A stretch of DNA of 64,000 bases from assembly GCA_964057225.1 (NCBI GenBank), contig OZ059899.1:16562501-16626500 (forward strand), written 5' to 3'. Within the stretch, counting starts at the first letter, position 1; every line of letters starts with the position of its first letter. Of this stretch, positions 38,862-51,261 are shown one piece after another. The stretch is from Auanema rhodensis. Its lineage: Eukaryota > Nematoda > Chromadorea > Rhabditida > Rhabditidae. The notes beneath the pieces were generated by a model. That model was given only the letters and a program-made list of their open reading frames with translations, ran no database searches and had not been told where the DNA came from. The translations under genes and the position numbers were made by a program.

Positions 38862-40273
38862 ATGGAAGTTGCTGGTATTTCTCAAGCTACTGCTCATCTT
38901 CAGCGTAAGCCTAAAGTTCATCCTCAATTTATTTTGAAAGTCAGATCAATTCCTTATGGATTTTTCGAGGAGGTTTTATTTCATGATAAACTTTCAAACT
39001 TATTACAATTTGTTTTAGGAGTTGTTAAAGTATTTCAGTCAATTCGGAAAAGTTACCAGAGTTAGAGTAGCGAGAAGCAAAAAAGTATCATTTATTTTTT
39101 TGATCTTAGTTAGTAAAATATTTTTTGTCTAGACTGGTAATCATAAAGGATGGGCTTATGTAGGATTTGATAACAAGGAGGTCGCTGAGATTGCTGCTGA
39201 GACTATGGACGGATATTTAATGTTTGAGAAAAGACTTAGATGTTCTGTAAGTTATATTTAACTTATTGATGTGATATTTTAAATTATAGGTAATGACCGA
39301 GACTCCAAAGTGTATGAAAGCAGGAGCCAAAATTACAATGAGACCACGTATGAAAGATCAAGCTAAGAAGCATGCTATGAAGATGAATCAGACTAACAGT
39401 TCTGAAGAAGAAGTTGTTCAACTAGTACGTTTTGTGTTGTATTAGCACTTATATAAAATTTGATTTTAGAATAGAAGAAAGATTTCATCTGAAAAAAGAA
39501 GTAAAAAATTATTAGGAATGGGAATTGATTATGATTTGTCTTCTGTACCTTCATACAGTACCAGCATTGCTAAAACCGTTGAAACTGTGGAAATTCCTGC
39601 GAAAGACACATTTACACCTGAAGTCATCTCTTCTCCAGCTCCATCCAAAAATTTGAGGAAACAGGCTAAAGATAAAGCTCCAGCGAAGATACAGACGGAG
39701 CCTAAGAATGTTCAATCAGAATTAGAAGTTGACTCTAAGGCTGCTTCTGTAAAACGACAAGTCGAACCTAAAGTCACTGCTGCTAAGATTGCGGCTAAAA
39801 CTCCAGCTAAGACTCCAGCTAAGACCCAAGCTAAGGCTGAGGCTAAGACTCCAGCGAAGACTGAATCTAAGACTCCAGCTAAGACTGAAGCTAAGACTCC
39901 AGCTAAGACTCCAGCCAAGACTCCAGCCAAGACTTCAGCTAAGACTCCAGCTAAGACTTCAGCTCAGTTGAAATCAACACCTGTAAAAGCACCAGCTGAA
40001 GTAATGCCAGCAAAAACTCCAACCAGAGCCGCTGCGAAAATTGCTGCTCAAAACCTTATTACTAAGCCTATTGAAGCCAAAACCCCAGCGAAAGCTGCTG
40101 CTAAGACACCTGCTAAAACTGCTGCCAAAACTCCAGCCAAAACTCCAGCTAAAACAGCAAACACTTCTGCTAAAACTGTCGAAGCGGTAAGTGATTTACT
40201 TTATTAGGTCATCTATCCAATTTTACAACCATTTCAGCAGACACCGGCTACTAAGAGAAGGGGAAGAAAATAA
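38862..40273 (+). CDS. NIFK: NIFK-like nucleolar RNA-binding protein with an H1-like tail
   Basis: An RNA recognition motif protein of the NIFK/Nop15 type, which acts in the nucleolus in 60S pre-rRNA processing. The domain is complete: HPQFILKVRSIPYGFFEEEL (RNP2 on the first strand), YFSQFGKVTRVRVARSKKTG, NHKGWAYVGFDNKEVAEIAA (RNP1) and ETMDGYLMFEKRLRCSV. It is followed by RPRMKDQAKKHAMKMNQTNS, the region after the RRM typical of the family. From about 39650 the protein becomes a long Ala-Lys-Thr-Pro tail (AKTPAKTPAKT units) ending KRRGRK. I place the start at 38862 because TTTCAG, a likely splice acceptor, lies just before it; an in-frame ATG at 38847 would sit upstream of that acceptor. Confidence 0.88.
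39785..40190 (+). repeat. Coding Ala-Lys-Thr-Pro repeat tail
   Basis: A short-period repeat encoding AKTPAKT variants, with (GCTAAGACTCCA)n-like DNA. Such basic, proline-spaced tails resemble histone H1 C-termini and bind nucleic acid through charge. The antisense frame, rich in VLAGVLAG, is a shadow. Confidence 0.9.
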
Positions 40274-43066
40274 TCGTTGATTTTTTTTTTTGTTACGTAT
40301 CGAATTGTATTAATTTTTGTTATCATTGTTGTTACATTATTTGTGGTTATCTTTTGTTGTTGCTGAATGAAGATATTCCTTTTTATATTTAGTTTGATGG
40401 GGCTGGTATATCCGTGTTGTTAAGTTGGTATATAGGGTGGTTGGGTGGTTGGGTGGCATGATTACTGTGCTTAATCCGTAAACAAAATCAAAACAAATGA
40501 ACGTGTTGTGATGGATAGGCCTTGCGTAACATCGTAAGTATCGATTGCATGGCGAATATCAATACCATGCTCATCCATCAGATTGTTCATCAAATTGGCA
40601 AGTAGTTATTAGACAGTTATTGGATGAGGCCAAAATATGTTGTACAAGGTCAGAGAACTCATAAATCCTGAAATTGTATATTTTTGATAATCGTTTAATG
40701 ATTCCTCACGCTTGCTATCTTATCAAAGACAGTCAGGTGGTAGTAAATTAGAAAAATAGGGCCCGATACAATCATGAAGTGAAAAAAAAATAAATTACCC
40801 ATTCCTCACATTGATTGTTGATATGTGTAAAGAGGTCATATTAATTGTTATTACTCTGATGATAATCCAAATGCAAACTAGGAAGTTCAATCATATTCGG
40901 ATTCGTGTAAATTGGTTTTCAGTGTTTGTTCAGTTTTTAATGCTGTAAGAAATGGAAATAATATCTTTATGAAACAGATTGACATGTCACCACTTGCTTC
41001 AATCATGCGACATAAACTGCATCAGATTTCAAAATAGAAATTTATCTTTAATATCAATTAGAAGCAAATTAGAAGGATTATAAGAGAAATGCAAGATAAT
41101 CATGAAGTCTATATTGTTGACAATGATGACTTGATTATCTGGACTATGCAATATACGGCGGAACAGATCAAAACACTTTTTGAAACACATTAATTGAAAA
41201 AGTTAATGTACGTGTGGGTTTGTATGAATGAAGTCTTGTCGATATTACATGTCTGGACATTAAATCTAATCTTCATACTTTGTCCCTCTTTGACAGTATT
41301 GCTTGTTTAATTCATCTCATTATGAAATTACGTTTCAAATACAAGATAAGGTTATATATCTGACAGATATATATGTGATTAAGTTACATATATGAGTGAG
41401 TACGTGAAAATTTTTACAAAAAAATTGCAAATCAAATGGCTTACCGATAGATTAGCTAGCAGACATTCATGTGTAAGAAGTTCACGTTGACTTATGCACA
41501 CAACCGCTTCATGCTCTGGCATTATGAAAAAATAAAATATTTCACGTGCACTTCACGTGATAATTCAAATTGCCCAATCAGCATGTAATACGCATCATAC
41601 GTTGTTCATAATAATTTCTTACTATACTAAATATGCTCTGATTGTAATCCTATTATATTGTATTTCTAGTGTTTTACATGCAAAAGTGTGATAAGCCATC
41701 CAACTTTCAAATCAAAAACAAATTTCGTATAAGTTAATATTTATATTTATATTGATTTTATATATATCAAGACCACACATGTAAATATACTCATATATAC
41801 ATAGACATTTGTTCCAGTTTCATAACCATTGGCAAAGTAGTTAATGAGATATGAATGCATAACTAAAGAGTCTATCATATTCGCAATATACTATATGTTT
41901 TTAGGAAAATATACGACTTATATGATTAGTTGGATACGTTTACAAAACTGTGAGGTATAGCAATTGTAAACTATGAAACACATCTTATAAGGTCATAAAA
42001 CTATTTACAAGTTGTCTGTAATAGGCACAACTTATTACAAATCAAGAAAAGATGCTATATCCAGACAGAAATTATGCTGATATAAGAAGAAGAATAATTT
42101 TGTAATGAACTGTTCACTAAATACAAATATATTATTGTGTGGTAATCTATTTATAACTTAATATGTTTACGATATTTTAAATATCATTTTCTGGCATCTA
42201 ATATTTGAAAAATCAATAATAAAACGTGATAATTCAGTAATTTATTAGAGAAAAAGAAAGAAAAAAAAGTTAGATCAGAAGTAAAGATGAGAAATAATTA
42301 TAAAGATTCATTTCTACCTTTTAATTAATTAATTAGGGATAAGATCATGTAGATTATGTTGATGAAAAAGACCTTCATGCAAATTCAACTTTCTTTGACA
42401 AATGTAAAGAACAGCTTTAAAAAATTGAAACACTTCGATCTCACGAGACTATAGGATTGTTATTTGTGTTGAATATTAATTATATCGCTTGTATTCCGTA
42501 TATTATAGCTTGAAAGCATTCTATCATATTGAGCAACACCTCAGACCGTTCTCCCAGAAAGCGATTAGCAGCTCATTAGTTGGATCAAGTATCAAAGACC
42601 TAATCCGGTTGTATCAACTATAAAGAACATGAATTTAATAATCGGCTCATTACACACAATATACATGAATTTAGGAAGGAAACTGTAACCAAGAAGAGAT
42701 TTTCTCATGATCTCACCGTGTCGGCAAAGCTTTCAGATGCTGATAATCCGCATCTGACCTCAATGCACCTATGTTCTCACCCATTCAGCCTGGCCCGTCA
42801 GCTATGAGAGCTGTGCACGGAAGAGCTAGCCATGATCTTAGCGGTAGCTCAAATAGTTGTCGCTGAAGTCTCCAAAATTGCTATCATCAACCGGAATAGC
42901 AATTTTCATTTGAAGCTTTTGCCTCAGACATCACCTCAAGCTCGACCAGAGCTTACAATCTCACTAAGTCCTTAAGAACTGTAGATTTCTAAAATTTCTT
43001 TATTTATATTAATTTTTGAAAATTGAATAACTCCGAAAGTATGATAGACAGAGAGAGAGAGAGGGG

Positions 43067-43100
<34 letters not shown>

Positions 43101-45006
43101 GAGACAGAGAGAGAAACAGAAATAGAATGATGATACTGTATTGTTTAAGAACTACGATCTTGAGGCAATTGTTAATTAGAGTACTTAAGCACATATATAT
43201 ATATGTATTTGACATGTTTTTATTAGATAATATAAGAGAAAAATAGCATAGAATAGTTAGTTTGTGTTTTACATATCGTGTTTGTTCATCATACTTTTTT
43301 ACTTCATGTTGCTAATGATTTATTAACTTTCTCTTCCTCTTCTTTACTGTTCTTCATACTTTTTCTCTTTTTCACCTCTTCTATTCTTCTCTCTCTCTAT
43401 CTATTCATTCCTCTTTCTCTATGTCATCTTGTTAACTTTTTTCTTTTCTTCGTTTCGACTTCTATTTATCTCCAATAATAGAATTGATCATCGCTAGTTT
43501 TTGATTGTTATCGTAATCGAAATAGCAGAGAAGGAGGACCGGTGTCTTTGCCAAATGCGCCAATTTCCAGCCAATCTATCAACGGCATAAATTCGTCGTC
43601 ATCGCTTTGCTTGCATGTTTGTCTACTTTCTAACGAGGTATATGGTTAGGTAGAGGCTGTCAGCTTTTTCCGCCTTCCATCTCGACATTCGCGGCTCATT
43701 TGCTGTAATTATTTCGCTGTTGTTGATAATTAGCTAATTCTTGTTATTTCAGTTATGCTAATTTATATTTTCAAATATAAAATTTCCTTCAGATCTACAT
43801 GAAGAGAGGATCGTGAACTGATGAAACAGTTTTTACGTTCAAAAGCCATGTTTCAGCTGGATCCTCTTGCATATGTCTACGATTAGGCTCGAACGAAATT
43901 CGTTCATCATGCTGCTTTCCTCTTCTTCTTCTTCTCTTTACATGAAAATACCTTCCAACTCGACCGCACAGCTTGTTCATTTACTATACATATTATATTC
44001 AGAAGATGAAGATAATTTGGAGTTTTTCTTTTTGAAACTTAAATTTGGAATTTCTGTTCCTATTTCTCGTTTCTTTTTGCAGCAAAACCAATTAACTTAT
44101 CTCGTGTCAACTAGTATATTCAATGGAAATATCTTTTTCACATTAACTTCGTTTCGCTTCTCGATGTCGCCTCCGATTGCTTGTCTCTCTTTCCTGCTCT
44201 TTTGCCACACAGTTCAAACTTCTCTCCGTCTAATTAGTTCTTCTTTTTTACTTCGATCAAACTCATCTTCATCGAGGAGAGCGGAATATGAGAGAAGGGC
44301 GGGCTTTAGAGGAGGAGTGAGAAGAGAGGCATCGTCTATATATGCTCAAGCTCTTTTATCCAAGTCTTTCCTCTTCTCACCTCCTATAATCTATCCATCA
44401 CATTGCCTCGGGTATTCTGACTTTAATTGCACTTCAACTGATGCCTAATTGCTGATACCGTATTAAAGCTGAGAGTATGGAGGTCTTTCTCATTTCAAAG
44501 CCTCGAGCAAGGTCAGCTAGTATCATTACTTACGCGAGAATGAGGGAGGGGCCTCTGGCTCTAAGCATATATCTAAGTGATCTAGGAAGACCCTGAAGAT
44601 GAGTATGAGAGTGTATTAGAAATAGAGAGACGCAGACAATTGAGGCGTGGTCAAGGGTCCTCATTGGGTAATGCTGATCTTCAGCGATGGACGATGTCCC
44701 CTCCAGGTTAGTCAGCTCCACCCCCTCACTTGGTGGTCGGTAGACGATTGGATTAAATTCGTTATCATCCCTATACGAGCCGGTTTTTTCCGGTTAATTA
44801 AAGAGCATTGTGCTTCCTTTTACCTATTTCAATAGTATTTTCCAAGAGTTTTTACTTTTTCTTTCCAACTTACAATAATTCTAAATAAGATATTATTTGC
44901 TGATAATATATACTTAGCACTTTCTTAATTATATGTTTTTCATTATAATTTATGTATTTCTTTATTTATTTCCTTATTTTCATTTTATTTATTGACACCT
45001 TTTCAG
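40274..45006. other. Gene-poor region upstream of engrailed
   Basis: About 4.7 kb with no exon that I can support. Open frames at 43867-44448 and nearby are Ser- and Phe-rich, with no domain or splice logic. Contents noted: paired CACGTG sites at about 41542-41558, an interrupted (GA)n tract at 43049-43113, a TATA tract near 43194-43206, and several TAATTA homeodomain-type sites. It most likely carries the promoter and distant control elements of engrailed, and could hide a 5' exon of that gene. Confidence 0.5.
43049..43113. repeat. (GA)n microsatellite
   Basis: GAGA tract with GGGG and CA interruptions, about 2 kb upstream of the first engrailed exon. Confidence 0.9.
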
Positions 45007-48000
45007 AAATCGCCTAATTATCATGAAAGAGCAACGTTTAAAATTTGGTATTGATACCATACTCCAACCGGAATTTGGTAACCCTGGTGCATCTTCTCCT
45101 GAAACATCCAGCTCATACACATCTAGCCCACCAAAGTAAGTTTTCAATTATTATAATTGCGCTAATTAGTATGAAATTTGAAAAAATTCAACCGATCTTC
45201 GCATATAAACAATAAAAAATGAATATTTCATTAATTCTTATTTGAATTTTCTTTAATTTTGAATTTGATGATTCAGAATAATCTATTTGAATACTTAAAT
45301 GTTTTTTATTTTTTCTTTTTTTAGTTCTGTGAACACAAGTCCAACCTCAATGGCAATGGCTGGCTTAATGGCTTCATGCTCATCAGCTATGCAAGATAAC
45401 CGCTCTATTTATCCAGCCTGGGTATTTTGCACTCGATATTCTGATCGTCCATCAGCAGGTAATCTTTTTATAAATTTATCTAAAACACATTTTCTATTTA
45501 ACTTGCTGTAAAGATTGAAATCTCGTTCTCAATCAATGTGCCTTCTTCTTTTCTTTCAAATGTTTTTGAATCTTAAAAAAAGGTTTTCATTATTCTTCGA
45601 TGACCTCATATTGGTACTTCTTCTTACGTACTCTTCTAAGAAGTATCAACAGCCTATAAGTTCACTTGTTGTTGTGCTCATCTAAACTAGCAAAGGTCTT
45701 CTTAATATCTCAAATCCTCATGTTTCTTCTTTTGTCTTTGCTGTAAAACAGTCAAAGCTATTCTAAACGATCTCTCTTTCTTCATGACATCACAGTTTTT
45801 ACCTTTTCCGATGCGATAGCTATCATCATCATCATCATCATCGTCTTTTTCCTTTTTTCATTTCTTTCATCGCAAGTAATGTTTTCTGATGAATAAGGGT
45901 TGAGGGAAAGATTTTAAAAAAATCAAAAAAGGACAGACATTCGCATAATGAAAGCATGTGTCGAAGCCAATTTAGATCGAAACAAATAGCCTTTTTGTAT
46001 TTGAAAAATCCGTTAAGTAAACTACCTTTGTTCATTTAAATATTTAAGAAAAATCTTTTCTTCTAAAGAGAAAGATGTAATGGGATTTTCGAAATTCATG
46101 ATGATCCTCTCATTAATCAATTTCATCTTGATTACGTATTTCGAAATATTATAAAGAGATCTTTTTCCAATATATTTATTATTGAATTTTCAGTTTCCGG
46201 AGCACGTATTCGTAAACCACGAAAGCGAGATTCTAATTCTGATGAGGAGAAACGTCCACGTACAGCTTTTACAACTGACCAGCTTGAACGCCTGAAAAAA
46301 CAATTCCTTGATAACAGGTAAAACATAGAACATTTGAAGGACTACAAAAGTTGTCAAAAATACCGTAATCTAAGAAATATTCTCGTGCTAATTATGTTGA
46401 ATCATAGAAAAGAGAGAGAGAGGGAGAGAGAGAGAGAGAGAGAGGGAGAGAAAGAGACAAAACAGAAGCTTCTTGGACATATAGCTTACAAGCTTACCCC
46501 ATATATATTTCAGGTATTTAACGGAAAAGCGAAGACAAGAACTTGCCCATGAGCTTGGATTGAATGAATCGCAAATAAAAATCTGGTTTCAGGTATGAAT
46601 AATATTCATATTTCTTGAACATTTTTAAAACCAAAGTATTATAATCAGTAAATATATAGAAGAAAGTAGGTTGTTATTCATGAACACATCTTAAGATGAG
46701 CTTAATTGGCCTAATTGAGTATGCCATATGAATTCATGATTATCAGCTGATAATGCTAATAGCATATTCAGAAGCATTGCTAATGTTGTTCATACTAGCT
46801 CATTCAAAATCTGAATTTTGGTTGACTGTTGATTGAACTTCTTGATTTTCTTCTCTAACTAATCAAGATTTACTTGATTATATTATATGATGGTGAGGCT
46901 AAATCTTCTTTCTTCTTCTTCTTCTTCTAATTATTCGTTTTCTTTCTTCCTCTCCGTAGCTCTCTAATGTATGAATCTACTGTTGAAATCTCGAAAAGGA
47001 CGATCTGTTTCTTGCCGCTAATTAAAGAGATACAAAGGGCAAAATGAATCTGATGTGGGTTCACATCGTCGTTACAGATGACATGATGATAACGTGTTGC
47101 ACACTTAGTAAACGTTGGTGAAACCGACAGCTATTTGGGCTACGTGAATCGCCTATCCCTACTTATGCTCTCGCTCGTATTCACCTACTCTAACTATCTC
47201 TCTCACTCTCTCTCTTTCTCATTGGCGGTACTATACATCCTGAAGAATCTGAGTTCCAACTCTCTGGTCTTCCACCTTGTCACTTTAATCTAAAGACTCT
47301 CACTTTAGTCATGCTCTATCCCCTTTTTCTCATTATCATGTAGAATCAATGTACGTACCACTATGAGGTAATTACATATCAGACATGTCGTAAACGGAAG
47401 ACTTCTTGTATCTTATGTTCGACGACAGAATGACATCAGCATTGCCAGATTATAGGTTATCGGCTATGACTTTCATCTCTAACTTGTGTGTGCTTAGAAT
47501 GAAAACCTATAATCATCTATCTGAATAGTTATTATGCTGCAAAATCAGTTAATTATATCAATTTGATCACATCTTTAAATATAATTTAATGACGTCAAAT
47601 TGAATTGAATTCAAAAAAAGAAAAGTTGGTATATATCGGAGGATGCTAAAGGTTTTGAATTAGAAAACTTTTCCCGGGCTCTTCTTTTGGATGATTGAGT
47701 AACATCGCATCTTTGAACTATCTTTTGATTACAGTTCTGAACACCTCGGTTTGTAAAACCGGCCTTGTTGAATTCGCAACATTCTTTTGAAATTTGATAG
47801 ACTTAGCCATTGGTTTGAACGGTTTGTACATGGTAGATAAAGCTTGTCGTCCTTTATGCTACAATCGTAATCCATCATTGTCAGTCGGCACCTTCCGCTT
47901 ATTTTTGAAACAAGTTGCAAAACCGTTCATCAAGAATGGCGTGTGCCACTTGATGACATGAATTCAAATCTAATTGTCGCGAACAAGTGAACTGTTTGCT

Positions 48001-48909
48001 CTTAGAAATACAGTCTAAGCGATCCTATCAAGTTCGCAGGATATTCATGTCCAAATACCATTTTGCTACAACTTGGCAATTAATATTGCGCACCTGTCAG
48101 CTGGTGCTTTTCAAATTTGGAATACAACGAACAGGACGCCCCCCAGGCACGTGTCGACATTATTAATGGCTGTAGTTGTCGTCAATGATGCCGATAAGCG
48201 TTATGGCAACATCGTGCTATGTCAAAGCTTCGGTGTGCTGGAACTGAAGGCTTGAACAGAAAACCTGATTCAACTTCACGCTTGTGCTACTGTTGCTATA
48301 TCGACTGCTGCCTCGATGTCTAGTCATTACATACAGCTGAAAAGGGGAGAGGGCACCGACAGAAAAGGAAATGAATAGATACAGGGACCCAATGTGGTTG
48401 AGGGAACAGATTCAAACTAACAAAGGCAACGGCCGATCTCAGATAACATCAATTGGCAATCATGTAAACGATTCCTCTGTTTCTCTTACCGTATTCTTTA
48501 TGACCATTAATTCTAGCTAGATGGGTGGTTTGTTGTATTTGTGGCGCTTTTCGTCATTTATGGGCATACCGTTCTGCTTTATGATTATGAAACCTGTTAG
48601 ACATTAAATAAGGCTTTTTCAAATCATACAGTATAGAAACGTCCTCATTTCCTTCCTCAAATCTCTCACAAAAACAATAAAAAACATTTAAAAGTCATTC
48701 AAATAGTACTCACATTTCATATTTATAATGACTAAACGGCATTGATCATATAAGCAATTACTTCAATTTTACCTCCGATTATTGTAAATACTGATTATTA
48801 ACAAGAGAAAGTTGAAAGACGTTTCTAAAGAATTCTGTTTTTTCAGAACAAACGAGCAAAACTCAAGAAATCAGCATCAGGCGAACGTAATCAAATGCAT
48901 TTCAAATAG
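45007..48909 (+). CDS. EN: Engrailed homeobox transcription factor
   Basis: Segment and neuronal patterning factor. Exons: 45007-45135, 45325-45458, 46194-46317, 46514-46592 and 48847-48909. The first holds [13 protein letters not shown], an eh1 Groucho-recruiting motif. The second holds [16 protein letters not shown], the Trp motif that engages Exd/PBX. Then [15 protein letters not shown]...[12 protein letters not shown]...[15 protein letters not shown] gives a full engrailed-class homeodomain with Gln50 and Asn51. Two introns split the homeodomain, after Arg24 (196 bases, with a GA tract) and exactly between Gln50 and Asn51 (2254 bases). The protein stops soon after the homeodomain, GERNQMHFK, without the usual EH5 tail. 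The first in-frame ATG is at 45024; an extra 5' exon is possible. C. elegans counterpart: ceh-16. Confidence 0.93.
46409..46456. repeat. (GA)n microsatellite in the engrailed intron
   Basis: Interrupted GAGA tract inside the short intron that splits the homeobox after residue 24. Confidence 0.88.
46593..48846 (+). other. Long engrailed intron between homeodomain residues 50 and 51
   Basis: 2254 bases with no recognisable exon. It contains a CTT tract near 46910-46928 and a relatively GC-rich middle (about 47740-48450) with several short open frames but no domain. Its length, against 41-60 bases for most introns in the window, makes an intronic enhancer plausible. Confidence 0.5.
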
Positions 48910-50527
48910 TTCTGAATTCAATTATTATTATTTCTTAATAGGTAAGCATTAATTCTTTTAATTTATTTTATTCTGACATTTTTAATTTTCAGATTGGAAT
49001 GCTTAATCTTCCCATGTTTACTCATAATTTCCGACTTCGGGTTTACTCAAATACTATGAAGTTATAACTCATCTCATCTTCCTTGATATTCATATCTCTA
49101 CATGACGTCATCTGCAACATTACCTCATGCTTGTTACCTCTTTGTATTTGTCTTTGTTTTTTTCAATATTCTATTACGATTCGATGTTTTTCTGTTTTTT
49201 TTTCTGTTGTAGTCATGACAAATAGTATTTTATATGAAAATGAACTGTACAGAGCAATCACATCTACTTCATGTTTCAAATTATAAAGCCAGAAACTCTT
49301 GTATACATACTTTGTCAGTTTAAATTTGATTTTGTAATTCGACAAGTTGTCAGCTCAATGACTTGTCTTTTTGTCACATCGTGTCTGTCAGTTACTGTCA
49401 AATCAATTTATTGATTTGGCTTAACTAGACAAGATACTTGACTCAAACCGAATGTCTTCTATAACGTTAAGAGATCGAAAGGCAATTGACGGAGGAGTTA
49501 AACGGAGATGTAGACATGCACGCTGATTAAAGAGTTAGATAACCTGAAGTTGTTGTCAGGTAGATGCGACAGCGTCGATTACGTTCTCGTTACTCTACAG
49601 GTGAACTACCTGATATGTCACGCTGTTTACGTAATCAGATGTCAGTTTACGACTACCTGATTCTTGTCATTTGATCATTATCCTCGAATACTGATCATTG
49701 TCGTCATCATATTGATAATGATTACGATCAGCATCACCAGCCTTGCAATTTCAAACTTTTTTTGGGAAACTTAATTCGTTAAAAATGAAAATAAGTTTTG
49801 GTTTCGTTTTACGATCCCGAAAGCTTTGTCACACGCAAGATAAACTGAGGTTATACGTTGGAACATTATGTGAAAATCGAGATGGATCTTTGCAAAACTG
49901 AAAGAAACATAGATTTCATCAGCATGATACCGATATATAAGCTTGAATAAAGTGTCATACGATAGTTTAACGATGTCTTTCCAGCCGACACTATCATCAC
50001 TCTGTCACCGCATCTTCGCCAATATACTTCGTATTGAAGAGTCGTCAACGGCATTGCATTCCGATTTGATTTCGATAACTTAAATTGGAAATTCATATTG
50101 AGTCTTCTTCTATATATGCCTGTATCTCAACATCAGCATCATGGCGGTATATACCTGCTGGCGTTCTAATTAGATTTGACTTTCAGATAGGAAGAACCGT
50201 GCGGCAAATAGCTTTCTCCAAACTGACAGCCGGCCAATTAACACACAGGAGATGAGCAGATCCAATGAATTGATAATTAGACGTCCAGTTTGTGATGCAC
50301 CGATTGCCTGGTCCATAACGTATTTGAAATAAGAGATAGTGAAACGAATTATGGGAGCAGATTCATCAAACATGCACTCTGTACATAGTATATACAATTA
50401 AAAGACATCAATCACAGTCAAAATGACTAAACAATGTAAAATAAACGGTATATGCTTGAGAAAAAACTGCCAAACATGGCATACACATTGTTTTGTGAAG
50501 AAAAAAAAAAGGAAAATACAGTTATGG
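48910..50527. other. Spacer downstream of engrailed
   Basis: No exon recognised. It contains a cluster of TGTCA motifs (49348-49669) and a palindromic AAATCAATTTATTGATTT at 49400-49417, described under findings. The open frames at 49866-50096 and 50170-50397 have no domain. Confidence 0.45.
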
Positions 50528-51261
50528 GTAGTATACAAATGGTTGAGGCTGGACGGTCTGTTTACCTATTAAACCTAAATGTGATACATGCTTGTGCTTT
50601 GATATCTGTCCCGCATCTACAGCTAAAGTAGAACCGTTAACATGAAATCAAATCTGAATTAATTTATTTTAGAAGAAGATGAAGATTAAAGTCGAGGAGG
50701 AGTCTCATAATTTTTCTCCTTTCTCTTCCTCACTGTGACAGAGCACAATCACACATTTGCTCCATTTGAACTATACACACGCGATCCGACACGCAAATGC
50801 GTTAGGATAGAGTGGAAGGCAGAACTGAATGGAATGAATGAATTTTCTTCTTTATCGGTAATTATTTCGTTGTCAATTTAATAAAAATTTATTACATTAT
50901 GTGTGAACATTAACAAAAAAGCAAAGAAAATGCGATAAAGCATCTCTCATAAAGACACCTCGGAAATTCTTAATCGTTAATGTGTCTACTAATTCAATGA
51001 GATCATAATTTATCAGAGGTTTCAGATTTTTGGAAAAGTTCATTTAATAGCAATAAAAACAATAAATACAAGTGAAAAATTGAAAATGGGCAAAATGGTC
51101 ACTTCTACGTCCAACCCAAAAAGTGACGTTTTTCAAAAATGACTGATTTTCGATGAGCTTAGACCCTTTTTTGATGAAAATAAACGTTAAAATAGTAAAA
51201 AAAGTGCAAAAAATATCATTTAAGCAAAATGACCGTCCAGCGTCAATCATTTGTATACTAC
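50528..51261. mobile_element. Non-autonomous inverted-repeat element carrying an NTH1 fragment
   Basis: A 31-base terminal sequence starting GTAGTATACAAATG and ending GCTGGACGGTC (50528-50558) recurs in reverse complement at 51231-51261 with 29 of 31 matches. The element is 734 bases and has no transposase frame. Directly inside the left repeat (50559-50711) lies an exact copy of part of NTH1; the inner sequence next to the right repeat is AT-rich and unrelated. The outer flanks also share ATACA. Both ends lie in AT-rich DNA, but a clean target duplication is not evident. The right end stops two bases short of the POLK stop codon. Tc1-like or MITE origin is possible; the superfamily is not settled. 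Confidence 0.7.
50559..50711 (+). pseudogene. Exact 153-base duplicate of the last NTH1 splice junction, inverted
   Basis: Base for base the reverse complement of 54027-54179. It contains the end of the penultimate NTH1 exon (iron-sulfur Cys ligands and the segment after them), the complete last intron, and the first residues of the last exon ([13 protein letters not shown]). It has no start, no upstream exons and no continuation, so it is a fragment and not a gene. Intron retention shows that it was copied from DNA, not from mRNA. Identity over 153 bases, half of it intron or poorly constrained, points to a recent event. Confidence 0.93.

Noticed and set aside
39712-39930. Antisense frame rich in VLAGVLAG, resembling a membrane protein
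   Set aside because: Shadow of the AKTPAKT repeat of the NIFK-like gene.
43867-44448. 193-residue plus-strand frame upstream of engrailed
   Set aside because: Low-complexity Ser/Phe/Leu sequence from pyrimidine-rich DNA, with no domain. It could hide 5' UTR of engrailed but is not supported as coding.
50170-50397. 75-residue minus-strand frame next to the inverted-repeat element, considered as a transposase remnant
   Set aside because: It lies outside the terminal repeats and has no DDE-type or helix-turn-helix motif.
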